Made by a program: the position numbers and the translations under genes
Source of the DNA: JAFDXJ01 sp038257845
GTDB lineage: Bacteria; Bacteroidota; Bacteroidia; Chitinophagales; Chitinophagaceae
Direction of reading: 5' to 3'
NCBI GenBank assembly: GCA_038257845.1
Contig: JBBSQL010000014.1
Location: 1-62,649 of the forward strand
DNA length: 62,649 bases
Shown: piece after piece, positions 8,602 through 17,402 of the stretch
Position numbering within the stretch: position 1 is the first letter of the stretch
How the letters are laid out: every line of letters begins with the position of its first letter
Notes under the pieces: model-generated
The model's input: the letters and a program-made list of their open reading frames with translations, nothing else
Databases searched by the model: none
What the model was told of the DNA's origin: nothing

Positions 8602-9384
8602 GTGGATAAAATCGGAAACATAGAAATACGTATTACTGGTTCAAAAGGTAATTTGGAGTTATCTCCTGATAATTATGACATTCGGGAAATAATTTCTATT
8701 TTGGAGAATGCAGAAAAATTACTTTACCCAGGTGACAAAAAAGATCGCCCGTTAATAAGTTATAAGATTGAAAATGGCTCTGTCAAACACATTTTAAAAA
8801 CATCAATACAATATATCATTGGATTTAATGCAATTATCGGACAAGTTGCCATTGTTCAAAATATCGACTTTCTTGATTCATCAACAGCAAAGGCTTTTGA
8901 GAATTTCCAGGACATTGCCTCTAAAAAACATTACGTTTTTACCATAAAAACTTCCCTTGATAAAACAAATGAAATAAAAATTGACAAGTCAACAAAATAT
9001 AAAAGGACTGAGTCAATTTGGGCTGAGGCTGAATTTTACTTTTATGGGAAAGTGACTAATGCCGGTGGAAAAGACAAAGCGAACATACATATTTATACAG
9101 AAGATTTAGGAACAGTAATAGTACAAACACCTATCAGCTTTTTAGAGAAATATGAAGATAACCTCCTTTATAAATTACTGGGAATAAGAGCAACAGGAAA
9201 ACAACATTCGGAAAATGGCCAGATAGATACTTCGTCATTAAGATTTCTTGAATTAATTGACTACTATCCACAGTATGATGATTCATATTTGAAAGATCTT
9301 AGGAATAAAGCCAAAAAGAATTGGTTGGGGAAAATTGATCCCGATTTATGGCTAAAAAGCATAAGAGGAGGATATGAAGCATAA
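8602..9384 (+). CDS. Unknown protein coupled to a PIN-domain gene
   Basis: I do not recognise this 260-residue protein. It begins at GTG 8602 (VDKIGNIEIRITGSKG), has no signal peptide or clear membrane segment, and is rich in I, K, S and Y. Its middle (VKHILKTSIQYIIGFNAI) is hydrophobic but short. The end overlaps the PIN gene by 11 bases, indicating translational coupling. By position it could be the antitoxin or partner of the PIN nuclease, but at 260 residues it is far longer than classical VapB antitoxins of roughly 70-100 residues, and no DNA-binding fold was seen. Base use is more AT-rich than in the flanking housekeeping genes, which hints at transfer. TTTTG lies only 5 bases before the GTG. 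Confidence 0.8.
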   Translation: MDKIGNIEIRITGSKGNLELSPDNYDIREIISILENAEKLLYPGDKKDRPLISYKIENGSVKHILKTSIQYIIGFNAIIGQVAIVQNIDFLDSSTAKAFENFQDIASKKHYVFTIKTSLDKTNEIKIDKSTKYKRTESIWAEAEFYFYGKVTNAGGKDKANIHIYTEDLGTVIVQTPISFLEKYEDNLLYKLLGIRATGKQHSENGQIDTSSLRFLELIDYYPQYDDSYLKDLRNKAKKNWLGKIDPDLWLKSIRGGYEA

Positions 9385-9856
9385 ATCTGTTTTACTTGAT
9401 ACAAGTTTCTTTCTTCGTTTTTTAAATGAATCAAGTCCGCTTTTTAAAAATGCTGATAGGTATTTTTTAAAACAAGAAATTGCAATGATTATTTCAACTA
9501 TTTCTATTGCTGAATATTGTGTAGGCGGTGATGTTCATGAACTGCCTTTAAGAAACCTGCAAATTTTGCCATTTAATTTAGACCATGCAAAAAGAACCGG
9601 GGAGTTTGCCGGGATAGTTTTTCACAACAAAGGAAGTCTAAACTTGAAGGAAAGAAATATAATTCCAAACGACACGAAACTTTTTGCTCAAGCATCTTGT
9701 GAAAATTCTATAGAATTTTATTTATCCTCCGATGTAGAAAGTTTAAAAATTTATAACTTATTAAAGCGGGAAGCACAACCTGGTTTTCAATTCCTTGATT
9801 TAAATATTCCTCCGACGGAGGCATTTGGTTTACTTAATTTTGAAGAATTCAAATAA
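9374..9856 (+). CDS. PIN-domain protein (possible RNase toxin)
   Basis: The 160-residue protein shows the acidic set of PIN nucleases: Asp in SVLLDTSFFLRFL near residue 9, Glu in ISIAEYCVGG, Asp in NIIPNDTKLFAQA, and Asp in YLSSDVESLK. PIN proteins are Mg-dependent RNases and often toxins. The region between the second and third motifs (EFAGIVFHNKG) fits the VapC layout. ATG 9374 overlaps the upstream stop by 11 bases. The last 25 residues (PPTEAFGLLNFEEF) are an unassigned tail. It is followed by the convergent CBS-domain gene. A toxin role is inferred; a housekeeping RNase cannot be excluded. Confidence 0.82.
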   Translation: MKHKSVLLDTSFFLRFLNESSPLFKNADRYFLKQEIAMIISTISIAEYCVGGDVHELPLRNLQILPFNLDHAKRTGEFAGIVFHNKGSLNLKERNIIPNDTKLFAQASCENSIEFYLSSDVESLKIYNLLKREAQPGFQFLDLNIPPTEAFGLLNFEEFK

Positions 9857-9892
9857 CTGTTTCTGAGATTAAGAATCAAGAGAAAAGATTTT

Positions 9893-11161
9893 TCAACTTC
9901 CCAATTTTTTAATCTTTACAGATTCAATTCTTGTATCGCTCACCTGCAAAATATCAAATTCATAACCCTCCAGGATGATTCGGTCTTTGGCCTCCGGTAT
10001 GGCTTTATATTCATCAATGATATAACCGGATAATGTTTCAGCATCCGTTTTTTCAAAACCGAAATCATATTTTTCATTTAAATAATCCAATTCCAGCCTG
10101 CCGGAAAAAATAAATTCTGTTTCGGATAATTGTTTTTCCTGCAAGTCTTCCGTATCATATTCATCGCGTATATCGCCAAATACTTCTTCCAGTACATCTT
10201 CCATCGTTACGATGCCGGCCGTTCCGCCAAATTCATCCACTACCCAGGCAATACTTTTTCTTTCTTTGGATAAAATATTCAATAGGTCAGTCGCATTCAT
10301 GCTTTCAGGAATTACAGGAATGGTTAATAAAATATCCGTGATTTGTTGGGGCTTTTTGAAAAGATCCAACTGGTGAATATAACCCTGTATATCATCAATA
10401 TTATCTTTAAACACAACCAGTTTACTGAGTTTTGATTCAATAAAAAACTGGCGGGCTTCTTCAATCGTGGAGGTTATAGAAATCCCTTCGATTTCCGTGC
10501 GGGGCACCAGGCATTGACGCACTTTAATAGTGGGAAGGGATAAGGCATTTTCAAAAAGATCCGCATGCATTACATTGTCTCTTTCCTCCTGTTCCTTGTT
10601 TTGTAAAATAAAAGTTTCCAGGTCAATGCCTTGTAGTGCCTCTTCATTTTTTGGAATATTCAGGTTGAATAAATATTTCAATATATAATCGGCCATACCT
10701 GAAATAATTTTTATAAAAGGGTAAAAAATAGTTTGAAAAAATTGTATGACCGGTGCTAAGGCCAATAAAAAACGATCAGGTTTGGTTTTATAAATTGCTT
10801 TGGGTAAAAATAAACCGACCAATAATAATGCGGCTGAAAAAATGATGGTATCAAAACCAAATCGCAGAAAAACATTTTCTAAATAAAATGGCTTTAACCA
10901 TTTGGTTTTACCCATAAAAGCCATAAAAAAAATGCCATATAAAACCATCCCTGTATTGATCCCCATAAGGGTGGTTCCAAATAATAAAGATGGCTTTTCC
11001 AAAAACCCGGAAATAATGGATGCATTTTTATGGCCCTGCTTTTTTTTGAGTTCAATATGAATGCGGGAACTGCTGATGAAAGCCATTTCTACAGCCGTAA
11101 AAAAGGCTACAAAAAGCAGCGAGAATATAATCCAGATAATGAAGATTGTAGGCAATGACAT
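9893..11161 (-). CDS. CNNM/HlyC-CorC family membrane protein with CBS domains
   Basis: At 422 residues the order is DUF21 membrane part (hydrophobic segments at about 3-25, 55-75, 95-120 and 130-150), a CBS pair at about 205-330 (RQCLVPRTEIEGI, SKLVVFKDNIDDIQGYIH, AWVVDEFGGTAGIVTMEDVLEEVFG), and a CorC/HlyC domain to the end. Relatives are called hemolysin-like, Mg/Co efflux or GldE. No gliding genes adjoin it, so the neutral name is safer. The ATG at 11161 lies only four bases after a perfect -7 box, suggesting a nearly leaderless mRNA. Confidence 0.9.
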   Translation of the reverse strand: MSLPTIFIIWIIFSLLFVAFFTAVEMAFISSSRIHIELKKKQGHKNASIISGFLEKPSLLFGTTLMGINTGMVLYGIFFMAFMGKTKWLKPFYLENVFLRFGFDTIIFSAALLLVGLFLPKAIYKTKPDRFLLALAPVIQFFQTIFYPFIKIISGMADYILKYLFNLNIPKNEEALQGIDLETFILQNKEQEERDNVMHADLFENALSLPTIKVRQCLVPRTEIEGISITSTIEEARQFFIESKLSKLVVFKDNIDDIQGYIHQLDLFKKPQQITDILLTIPVIPESMNATDLLNILSKERKSIAWVVDEFGGTAGIVTMEDVLEEVFGDIRDEYDTEDLQEKQLSETEFIFSGRLELDYLNEKYDFGFEKTDAETLSGYIIDEYKAIPEAKDRIILEGYEFDILQVSDTRIESVKIKKLGS

Positions 11162-11165
11162 ACTT

Positions 11166-11173
11166 CAAAAATA
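11166..11173 (-). promoter_or_regulatory. -7 promoter box for the CBS/CorC gene
   Basis: The minus strand reads TATTTTTG and is followed by AAGT and then ATG. If it is the true box, transcription starts at or one base before the start codon. Confidence 0.45.
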
Positions 11174-11311
11174 GTTAAATATATTTTGAATAGGTTATTT
11201 CAATGAATGTAAAAGGTAAAAATTGCACCGCGGGCGTTTATTTGTAAACATATTGTATGACACAAAGAAATTTGTCCTGAAAATAATTGTATACAAGTAA
11301 AAACGATTGGC

Positions 11312-11830
11312 TTATTTTTCTTGTTTATAAAAGGAAATCATTTTCCCGGTATAGGTTTTAGCCCGGTTAGCGGCAATTGAATCCATGGCAAACATAAGCG
11401 CCGATTGAATGATGATTGCGATGCCCGCACCAACCCAAAACTGTTTGGAAATATTGCTACGGAAATAATAAATTAAAAAAACACCACCAGCAATCCCGGC
11501 TATTTCCATCAGCCGGATTAGTGTGAATCTCGTATTCACTTTTTGCATTCGCGGGATTTCTTTGGTAATAATTTTTTGCGGGTTCATGTCGTAATTATAT
11601 ACCATGTCTGTACGCTGTTTATCGGCACGGTTATATACAATGCCACCAATAGATAATTGAATAATTGCTATGATCCCAAGTGCAATCGCAATGCCACTCC
11701 AGCCCTGTGTTTTTAAAAAGATCAAAGCGCCGATTGCAAATAGCACCACTGCGAGCCCAATAAAAAAAATGATTGTAGCTTGTGTTTTTTCCCCGGAAAA
11801 ATAATTTTCAATATCTGTTTTTGTAAACAT
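11312..11830 (-). CDS. Small four-TM membrane protein of unknown function
   Basis: A 172-residue protein with four hydrophobic segments (around residues 18-40, 44-66, 100-122 and 130-152) separated by a charged loop near residues 70-95. No enzymatic motif was found. It lies 24 bases downstream of the Fur-family gene on the same strand, so it is probably the last gene of an SCO, Fur, membrane-protein operon and may relate to metal or redox stress. That link rests on position alone. Confidence 0.75.
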   Translation of the reverse strand: MFTKTDIENYFSGEKTQATIIFFIGLAVVLFAIGALIFLKTQGWSGIAIALGIIAIIQLSIGGIVYNRADKQRTDMVYNYDMNPQKIITKEIPRMQKVNTRFTLIRLMEIAGIAGGVFLIYYFRSNISKQFWVGAGIAIIIQSALMFAMDSIAANRAKTYTGKMISFYKQEK

Positions 11831-11854
11831 TTTCCGAAGGTAGTAAGAAATGGA

Positions 11855-12286
11855 TTATTTTTTAGCAGAACAGGTTTTACAAACGCCTTCCACGATAAGG
11901 CCGGCTTGTTTCATTTTAAAACCCGGCGGCATTTCCAAAGGAGGAATTGTGATATGGTCCAGGCAAAATGTGGTGTCACATTTTTCACAAATAAAATGCA
12001 CATGGTTATCCGCATGTTTTCCATCTGCACATTCATCTTTACACAAGGCATACAACACGGAATTGTCTGCCGTGGGAATCGTATGCACAATGCCTTTTTC
12101 GGCAAATGTTTGTAAAGTGCGGTAAATAGTTACGCGGTCAAAGAGCTCATGTGTTTGCTTTTCAATATCTGCATGTGCAAGGGCCTTACCTTTATTTTTA
12201 AAAAGTTCCAGGATCTTTACCCTGCTGTCTGTAACAGATAAATGATTTTTTTTTAATATTTCCGCCGTATCCTTTTCCATTTTCAT
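11855..12286 (-). CDS. Fur-family metal-dependent transcriptional regulator
   Basis: The 143-residue protein has a winged helix (HLSVTDSRVKILELF to DRVTIYRTLQTFAEKG) followed by a dimerisation part with HFICEKCDTTF and, near the end, CKTC: two Cys-x2-Cys pairs that form the structural zinc site of Fur, Zur and PerR. HADNHVHF supplies likely sensory-site ligands. Which metal it senses cannot be told from sequence. Start codons at 12286 and 12280 are both possible. It sits 17 bases after the SCO gene and close to the MerC-domain gene, whose promoter has a perfect palindrome. A Zur-like role at that site is inferred. Confidence 0.93.
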   Translation of the reverse strand: MKMEKDTAEILKKNHLSVTDSRVKILELFKNKGKALAHADIEKQTHELFDRVTIYRTLQTFAEKGIVHTIPTADNSVLYALCKDECADGKHADNHVHFICEKCDTTFCLDHITIPPLEMPPGFKMKQAGLIVEGVCKTCSAKK

Positions 12287-12303
12287 TTATTTAAAATGAA
12301 TAT

Positions 12304-12936
12304 TTATTGAGCGTTGGTATCAACAGGTTCTTTCAGTAAAACAGCAATTTCATCTGATAATGATTTCAGCTCATCCTGCTTTAATGCATCATAAATATGA
12401 CCACGCACTTTGCCGTTTTTATCTACAAGCGCAATGAATTGTGTATGTAAAAACTGGTCATTAATATCTTTCAAATTATTCTTCGGATCATCCAGCAAAT
12501 AACTGTTTCGTGCCTGTAAATATAAACTGTCTTTTCGCCCGGTAAGGAAAACCCATTTGTCTGTATTGACCTGCATTTTTTCCGCATATTTTTTCAGCGT
12601 TGCTGCAGAATCTGTTTCCGGATCACAGGTATGTGATACGATCATAAAATCAGGCTGATCTTTATACTGTTCGTAAATAGTTTTAATATTTCCATTCATG
12701 CGTGGGCAAATTCCTTTACAAGTCGTAAAGAAAAAATTAACCACGCAAACTTTTCCCAGCATATCTTTTTGAGTAAAAGGCTGCCCGTTTTCCGTCGTGA
12801 ATGTAAACGGTTTTACATAACCCAATACCGGTGCTTTCGCTTTCCAGTTATCTGTTCCGGCGAAGGTCGCTATGAAAAAGATCACGACGATCGCACCAAA
12901 AAATACAATGTACTTAAGTGTTTTATTTTTTTTCAT
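12304..12936 (-). CDS. SCO1/SenC/PrrC family copper-binding thioredoxin-fold protein
   Basis: About 210 residues with an N-terminal membrane anchor (YIVFFGAIVVIFFIATFAG). The SCO copper site is complete: Cys-x3-Cys in TTCKGICPRM and a late His in LHTQFIALVDKNGKVRG. SCO proteins deliver copper to the CuA centre of cytochrome oxidase or act as thiol redox proteins on the outer face of the membrane. No oxidase genes are in the window. The start at 12936 is set by the signal anchor and by the TAATTTTG box, which the longer frame would overlap. Confidence 0.92.
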   Translation of the reverse strand: MKKNKTLKYIVFFGAIVVIFFIATFAGTDNWKAKAPVLGYVKPFTFTTENGQPFTQKDMLGKVCVVNFFFTTCKGICPRMNGNIKTIYEQYKDQPDFMIVSHTCDPETDSAATLKKYAEKMQVNTDKWVFLTGRKDSLYLQARNSYLLDDPKNNLKDINDQFLHTQFIALVDKNGKVRGHIYDALKQDELKSLSDEIAVLLKEPVDTNAQ

Positions 12937-12954
12937 TGTTCTAAAACTTGAATG

Positions 12955-12962
12955 CAAAATTA
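12955..12962 (-). promoter_or_regulatory. -7 promoter box of the SCO/Fur operon
   Basis: The minus strand reads TAATTTTG, 18 bases before the SCO ATG. It is divergent from the merC-type promoter about 56 bases away. Confidence 0.5.
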
Positions 12963-13017
12963 AGCCATTCCGAATCTGTAATAAGTTCCCGAAATGATAA
13001 AATTTAAGATTTTAAAT

Positions 13018-13036
13018 TTTGCAACGAAGTTGCAAA
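13018..13036 (+). promoter_or_regulatory. Perfect palindromic operator of the MerC-domain gene
   Basis: TTTGCAAC, spacer GAA, GTTGCAAA: two 8-bp arms in perfect inverted repeat. Its first TTTG doubles as the -33 element, 19 bases before the -7 box TATATTTG, so a bound protein would block the polymerase. The Fur-family regulator 0.7 kb away is the obvious candidate (inference). Confidence 0.7.
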
Positions 13037-13048
13037 GTTTTATATTTG
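13018..13048 (+). promoter_or_regulatory. Promoter of the MerC-domain gene (TTTG-N19-TATATTTG)
   Basis: TTTG at 13018-13021 and TATATTTG at 13041-13048, separated by 19 bases, match the Bacteroidota -33/-7 consensus well. The predicted start is about 13052, almost at the ATG. Confidence 0.7.
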
Positions 13049-13053
13049 CCGGA

Positions 13054-13461
13054 ATGGCAGAAAAAAAATTGCAACTGAAGATCAACTGGGATGCGCTTGG
13101 CGTCAGCGCTTCGCTGGCCTGCGCCATTCATTGCGCGTTGCTACCATTATTCCTCACATCACTTCCACTTTTTGGTATTAACATTATTGACAACTTACAG
13201 TTTGAGCTGTTTATGATCGCATTAGCATTTGGCATCGGTGCATTCTCTTTGTATCATGGCTGGAAAAAGCACCATCATAATAAATGGCCGTTGATCATTT
13301 TTTCAGCAGGTATGTTGTGTTTGTTTGCTAAAGAAATCTGGCATAATTTTCATATCCTGCTTTTAATTCCTGCCGTTTTATTGATTGTTGGTGCGCATTT
13401 TTATAATTACCGTTTATGCCGCGCCGCGAAGCATTGCCATTCGGAAGATTGTGATCATTAA
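13054..13461 (+). CDS. MerC-domain membrane protein
   Basis: A 135-residue protein from ATG 13054 (MAEKKLQLKINWDALG) with four hydrophobic helices. The first holds SLACAIHCALLPLF, where Cys and His/Cys resemble the metal-binding pair of the mercury transporter MerC. The tail is His/Cys rich (CRAAKHCHSEDCDH). MerC-domain proteins outside mer operons may move other soft or borderline metals such as zinc. The longer frame from 12994 is rejected because it starts upstream of the promoter and operator. A single-gene transcript with a near-leaderless start is expected. Confidence 0.88.
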   Translation: MAEKKLQLKINWDALGVSASLACAIHCALLPLFLTSLPLFGINIIDNLQFELFMIALAFGIGAFSLYHGWKKHHHNKWPLIIFSAGMLCLFAKEIWHNFHILLLIPAVLLIVGAHFYNYRLCRAAKHCHSEDCDH

Positions 13462-13476
13462 TAGATGAATTTTTTT

Positions 13477-14967
13477 TTACACCACACTATAACTCACCGT
13501 TCCATCTTTCTCATCTTTCAATAAAATTCCCGCATTCGATAATTCATTTCGAATCCTGTCACTCGTTACAAAATCCTTTTTGGCTTTCGCCGTTTTACGT
13601 AATTCGATCAGGACTTGCAATACATCATCGAGCTTTGCATCATTCGCAATACCCGGAGACTGAAGACCAAAAATATCTTCTACATATACTTTGAAAAGCT
13701 TTTTAAAACGATCAAATGTTTCTTTGGAAAAACTTTCCGCAGCAATAGTTTTATCTTTCATTGAATTGATAATTGGAACCAGTTCAAACATATTGGCCAG
13801 CACTTTTGCCGTGTTGAAATCGTCATCCATAAATTCTTCAAAACCATCCAACAGCGTGTTTATTTTTTTATCAAAAGTTTCATCATTTTTTGCATCAACA
13901 TCATTTCTTTCCAGGTTTTGTAAAATGGTGAATGCATCCCACAATCGGCGCAAACCTTTTTCCGCGGCCTGCAATGCTTCATTACTAAAATCAAATGTGC
14001 TCCTGTAATGCGTTTGCAAAATGGCAAAGCGGATAACCATCGGGTGATATGCTTTTTCGAGCATGGGATGATCCCCGGAAAAAAGTTGCGTGAGCGTAAT
14101 GACATTATTATAACTCTTGCCCATTTTTTTTCCATTGATCGTGATCATATTATTATGCATCCAATATTTCACTGGCGCAATATGATTGCAGATAGTGCTT
14201 TGTGCAATTTCACTTTCATGATGGGGAAATAACAGGTCCATGCCGCCGCCATGAATATCAAATTGTTTTCCCAAATATTTCGTGGACATAGCAGAGCATT
14301 CAATATGCCAACCCGGGAAACCTTCACCCCACGGGCTTTTCCAGCGCATTAAATGTTTGGGCGGCGCATTTTTCCAAAGCGCGAAATCTGTTTTATTTTT
14401 TTTCTCATCCTGGCCTTCGAGCACGCGCGTTGTCTCCAGCAAATCTTCAGGAATGCGGCCACTGAGTTTTCCATAATCATAATTTTCCGCATATTTTTTT
14501 ACGTCAAAATACACGGAACCATTCACTTCATACGCATAGCCCGCACGGATGAGTTCTTCAATCATCGCAATCTGTTCAATGATATGACCGGTTGCAGTTG
14601 GTTCAATAGAAGGCGGCAAGCAATTAAACTGGTTCATCGCCCAATGAAACAGGTTGGTATATTTTTGTACCAATTCCATGGGTTCTGTTTTTTCAATTTT
14701 GGCGCGTGTATTTATTTTATCAATCGCTTCACGGCCTTCTTCTTCAAAATGCCCGGCATCCGTGATATTGCGCACATAACGGGTTTTATATCCTTTATAC
14801 ATCAAATACCTGAACACTACATCGAAAGTGATATAAGGTCGTGCGTGTCCAAGATGGCTTTCGCCACTTACTGTTGGTCCGCAAACATACATGCCGGCAA
14901 AACCGGGAATAAGTGATTCAAATATTTCTTTTTTCCTCGATAGGGAATTATATATTTTTAAAGCCAT
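13477..14967 (-). CDS. cysS: Cysteinyl-tRNA synthetase
   Basis: The 496-residue class I enzyme charges tRNA-Cys. The start reads MYVCGPTVSGESHLGHARPY, with zinc-binding Cys and the HIGH-type HLGH. FPGWHIECSAMS and HHESEIAQS give further zinc ligands, and KMGKSYNN is the KMSKS loop. The C-terminal anticodon-binding part ends with KDEKDGTVSYSVV. Length and order are normal. The gene stands alone with its own -7 box at 15023-15030 and converges with the MerC-domain gene. Confidence 0.97.
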   Translation of the reverse strand: MALKIYNSLSRKKEIFESLIPGFAGMYVCGPTVSGESHLGHARPYITFDVVFRYLMYKGYKTRYVRNITDAGHFEEEGREAIDKINTRAKIEKTEPMELVQKYTNLFHWAMNQFNCLPPSIEPTATGHIIEQIAMIEELIRAGYAYEVNGSVYFDVKKYAENYDYGKLSGRIPEDLLETTRVLEGQDEKKNKTDFALWKNAPPKHLMRWKSPWGEGFPGWHIECSAMSTKYLGKQFDIHGGGMDLLFPHHESEIAQSTICNHIAPVKYWMHNNMITINGKKMGKSYNNVITLTQLFSGDHPMLEKAYHPMVIRFAILQTHYRSTFDFSNEALQAAEKGLRRLWDAFTILQNLERNDVDAKNDETFDKKINTLLDGFEEFMDDDFNTAKVLANMFELVPIINSMKDKTIAAESFSKETFDRFKKLFKVYVEDIFGLQSPGIANDAKLDDVLQVLIELRKTAKAKKDFVTSDRIRNELSNAGILLKDEKDGTVSYSVV

Positions 14968-15022
14968 GATATTTTTTTTAAATAAAGTAAGAAAGAATAA
15001 CGTCGTAAAAAAAGTGCAGGTG

Positions 15023-15030
15023 CAAAGATA
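15023..15030 (-). promoter_or_regulatory. -7 promoter box for cysS
   Basis: The minus strand reads TATCTTTG (exact TAnnTTTG), predicting a leader of about 50 bases before ATG 14967. Confidence 0.5.
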
Positions 15031-15102
15031 CTATAGCTGCATCAGCAGCATGCGCAGGAATTGAGGAATAAATATAAAATGCGGTTCATTTTTCGAAGAT
15101 AA

Positions 15103-16221
15103 TCATTTTTTTAATTTAACATCAGTAATGAGCATGGAATGATCACTTAATCCCTGGTCATTCATATCAAATTGTACAATCGTAAATGAATTGTCCGGGA
15201 AAATATAATCAATTCGCAGGGCCGGGGCTAACGACAAAAAACTACTGCCAACGCCAAAATCCTGTTTCAAAAATGCATCCTGCCTGCTACTTCTCGAATG
15301 AAAATAAGTATATGAGTTGGGCACATCATTAAAATCGCCGCAAATGATGGATGGATAAGGGCTTTGATCAGTTATTCGCCTGACTGTTTCCGCCTGTATT
15401 GCTCTTTTTTCAAAAGCGCCTTTCATTTTTTGAATAATATTTTTCGATGCTTCGAGCGCTTCATTTCCCTGGTCTTTTATCTTTTCAATATCACCATAAT
15501 CTGTTGGGGTAAATTTATAGGATTGCAAATGCGTGGTATAAATCCGGATCGTGTCACCATCTTTCAAAATATCCACGTAGATAATACTTTCCGCAATATT
15601 TTTTGGATAGTCGGTTTTACCCGAATCAATGATCGGGTATTTGGAAAAAATAATGCAACCCGAAGAGTATGTTTTAGATTTATTGCTATAATCCCTGGAA
15701 AAAAAATAATAGGGATATTTGGTAGAAAACATACCAATATTATCGGATTCTGTTTTACCACTGAAAGAATGATTGAATTCCTGCAGGCAAATAATACCCG
15801 GATCATATTTTAAAATAGCTCCCGCAATTTCCGTACGGTTATGTTTTCTTTTTTCCGCATCATTACTCAGGCCATACATGCTGCTTACATTCCAGTCCAC
15901 GATGCGCAATGTGCTGTCCGCCTGCTTATCAGCAAATACTTTTGACGGATGCCAGGCAAATAAAACAATGATCTGTTTGGTGCCAATCAACAAAGTAATG
16001 ACCGGGATCAGCACAAATATTGGTTTTACGATCAGCCAGAATAAAATTGAAAAAATAATTAGGATAATAAAATAGGGAACGGCTAATGAAAAGAATCCAA
16101 TTGGCCACCAGCTTAACGGACTTACGATGGGCGACAGGCAGGCAATTAAAAATAAGACACAGACCAGTAGATTGAGGCCTATGAAAAATCGCTTAAAAAA
16201 TTTTCTAAAAGGTGATGCCAT
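15103..16221 (-). CDS. Membrane-anchored endonuclease/exonuclease/phosphatase (EEP) family protein, copy 1
   Basis: About 372 residues from ATG 16221 (MASPFRKFFKRFFIGLN). Three hydrophobic segments in the first 100 residues anchor an EEP domain. That domain carries WNVSSMYG, CLQEFNH (catalytic Glu), ICGDFNDVPNS and SDHSMLI (Asp-His). These are the metal-dependent phosphodiesterase residues of the DNase I/Mg fold. The target could be lipid, sugar phosphate or nucleic acid. It is the last gene of the rlmD operon and a tandem paralogue of the next gene, with 28 bases between them. The longer frame overlapping that gene is not needed. Confidence 0.88.
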   Translation of the reverse strand: MASPFRKFFKRFFIGLNLLVCVLFLIACLSPIVSPLSWWPIGFFSLAVPYFIILIIFSILFWLIVKPIFVLIPVITLLIGTKQIIVLFAWHPSKVFADKQADSTLRIVDWNVSSMYGLSNDAEKRKHNRTEIAGAILKYDPGIICLQEFNHSFSGKTESDNIGMFSTKYPYYFFSRDYSNKSKTYSSGCIIFSKYPIIDSGKTDYPKNIAESIIYVDILKDGDTIRIYTTHLQSYKFTPTDYGDIEKIKDQGNEALEASKNIIQKMKGAFEKRAIQAETVRRITDQSPYPSIICGDFNDVPNSYTYFHSRSSRQDAFLKQDFGVGSSFLSLAPALRIDYIFPDNSFTIVQFDMNDQGLSDHSMLITDVKLKK

Positions 16222-16249
16222 TGCGTAAAAATACGAAATGAAAATAAAA

Positions 16250-17386
16250 TCACTTACTCCATTTAACATCGCTAATCACCGGGTAATGATCTGATAGTTT
16301 TACTTTGCTCACCGTGCTTTGCAATACATTCATTTTTTTATTAACTAAACAAAAATCAATTCTCAGTGTGTATAATAATTTGTAAAATGTAACACCCAGC
16401 CCCGAACCCTTTTTTAAAAATGCATCCTGTAAATCATTTTTCAAATACCGATAGGGAAATGTGCAAGGTGTAGAATTCATATCACCACAATAAATTACGG
16501 GGTATGGGCTTGCGTCAATCTGTTTCCTGATCAATTGCACTTCTTCTAAATGAATCAGACCTGTTTCCCTGATCTTATATTCAATGGAATGTTTCAGTTT
16601 ATATGTGATAGTATAAATATTTTCCTTTGAATGATCCGTTTCAGCAGTATCTGTGTATAAATTATATGACGCGAGATGCGCCGTAAATATCCGCACCGGC
16701 TTTTCATTAAAATTCAATGACGCATAGATCATGTATTCCTGTTTCCCCACATCACTGTCAATTAATTTTATCCTGCCACTATCAGTCAGCGGGTATTTAC
16801 TGTAAATAGCTGTGCCGCCATACGCCGCAAATTTTCGCTTACTCTCTATAAACTTTTCATTGGATGCATACGAATATGGATAACCCGCATCAATAAGATC
16901 ATAGCGGATTGACCGGCGATTTTTGGTGTTTTCATAATCCAGGTATTCCTGGAAACAGATCACATCAGGATTATAATCCATAATCAATTGTAGCATATTT
17001 GAACGGTTTGCTTTATACCCATCCTTGTTTTTATGTTTCATTAAATAACTGTCAAAACTTTGGACGTTCCAGGTCATGATGCGTAGCGTAGAGCTGTCTT
17101 TTGTGGTAGTAAAAGTTTTCGGCACATTAAAAGCAATGGTATGCACGAGGTTGTATGATCCAAATAATAAAACGATCAATAAAAGAACACCTGACTTTTT
17201 ATTAATAAAAAAACCTGCAATACAAAGTAGAATACCGATGACAAATAAGTACGGAAAAACCAGGGCGAAAATACTTGTATAAGAAAAAATTTCCGGGGAA
17301 ATGAATGCTGAAAATGATGCGGTCAAATAGCATAAACAAAAAATGATGATGGCCATTACCCAACTTATTTTAAGGAATTTTTTCAT
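16250..17386 (-). CDS. Membrane-anchored EEP family protein, copy 2
   Basis: The 378-residue paralogue of the preceding entry has the same plan: N-terminal hydrophobic segments (residues about 8-28, 37-57 and 66-85) and an EEP domain with WNVQSFDS, CFQEYLDYE (Glu), YCGDMNSTPC and SDHYPVISDV. The catalytic residues are kept in both copies, so both may be active. ATG 17386 lies 16 bases after the stop of the degenerate rhomboid gene, in one compact operon. Confidence 0.88.
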   Translation of the reverse strand: MKKFLKISWVMAIIIFCLCYLTASFSAFISPEIFSYTSIFALVFPYLFVIGILLCIAGFFINKKSGVLLLIVLLFGSYNLVHTIAFNVPKTFTTTKDSSTLRIMTWNVQSFDSYLMKHKNKDGYKANRSNMLQLIMDYNPDVICFQEYLDYENTKNRRSIRYDLIDAGYPYSYASNEKFIESKRKFAAYGGTAIYSKYPLTDSGRIKLIDSDVGKQEYMIYASLNFNEKPVRIFTAHLASYNLYTDTAETDHSKENIYTITYKLKHSIEYKIRETGLIHLEEVQLIRKQIDASPYPVIYCGDMNSTPCTFPYRYLKNDLQDAFLKKGSGLGVTFYKLLYTLRIDFCLVNKKMNVLQSTVSKVKLSDHYPVISDVKWSK

Positions 17387-17402
17387 CCGGGCAGGTAATT
17401 TT

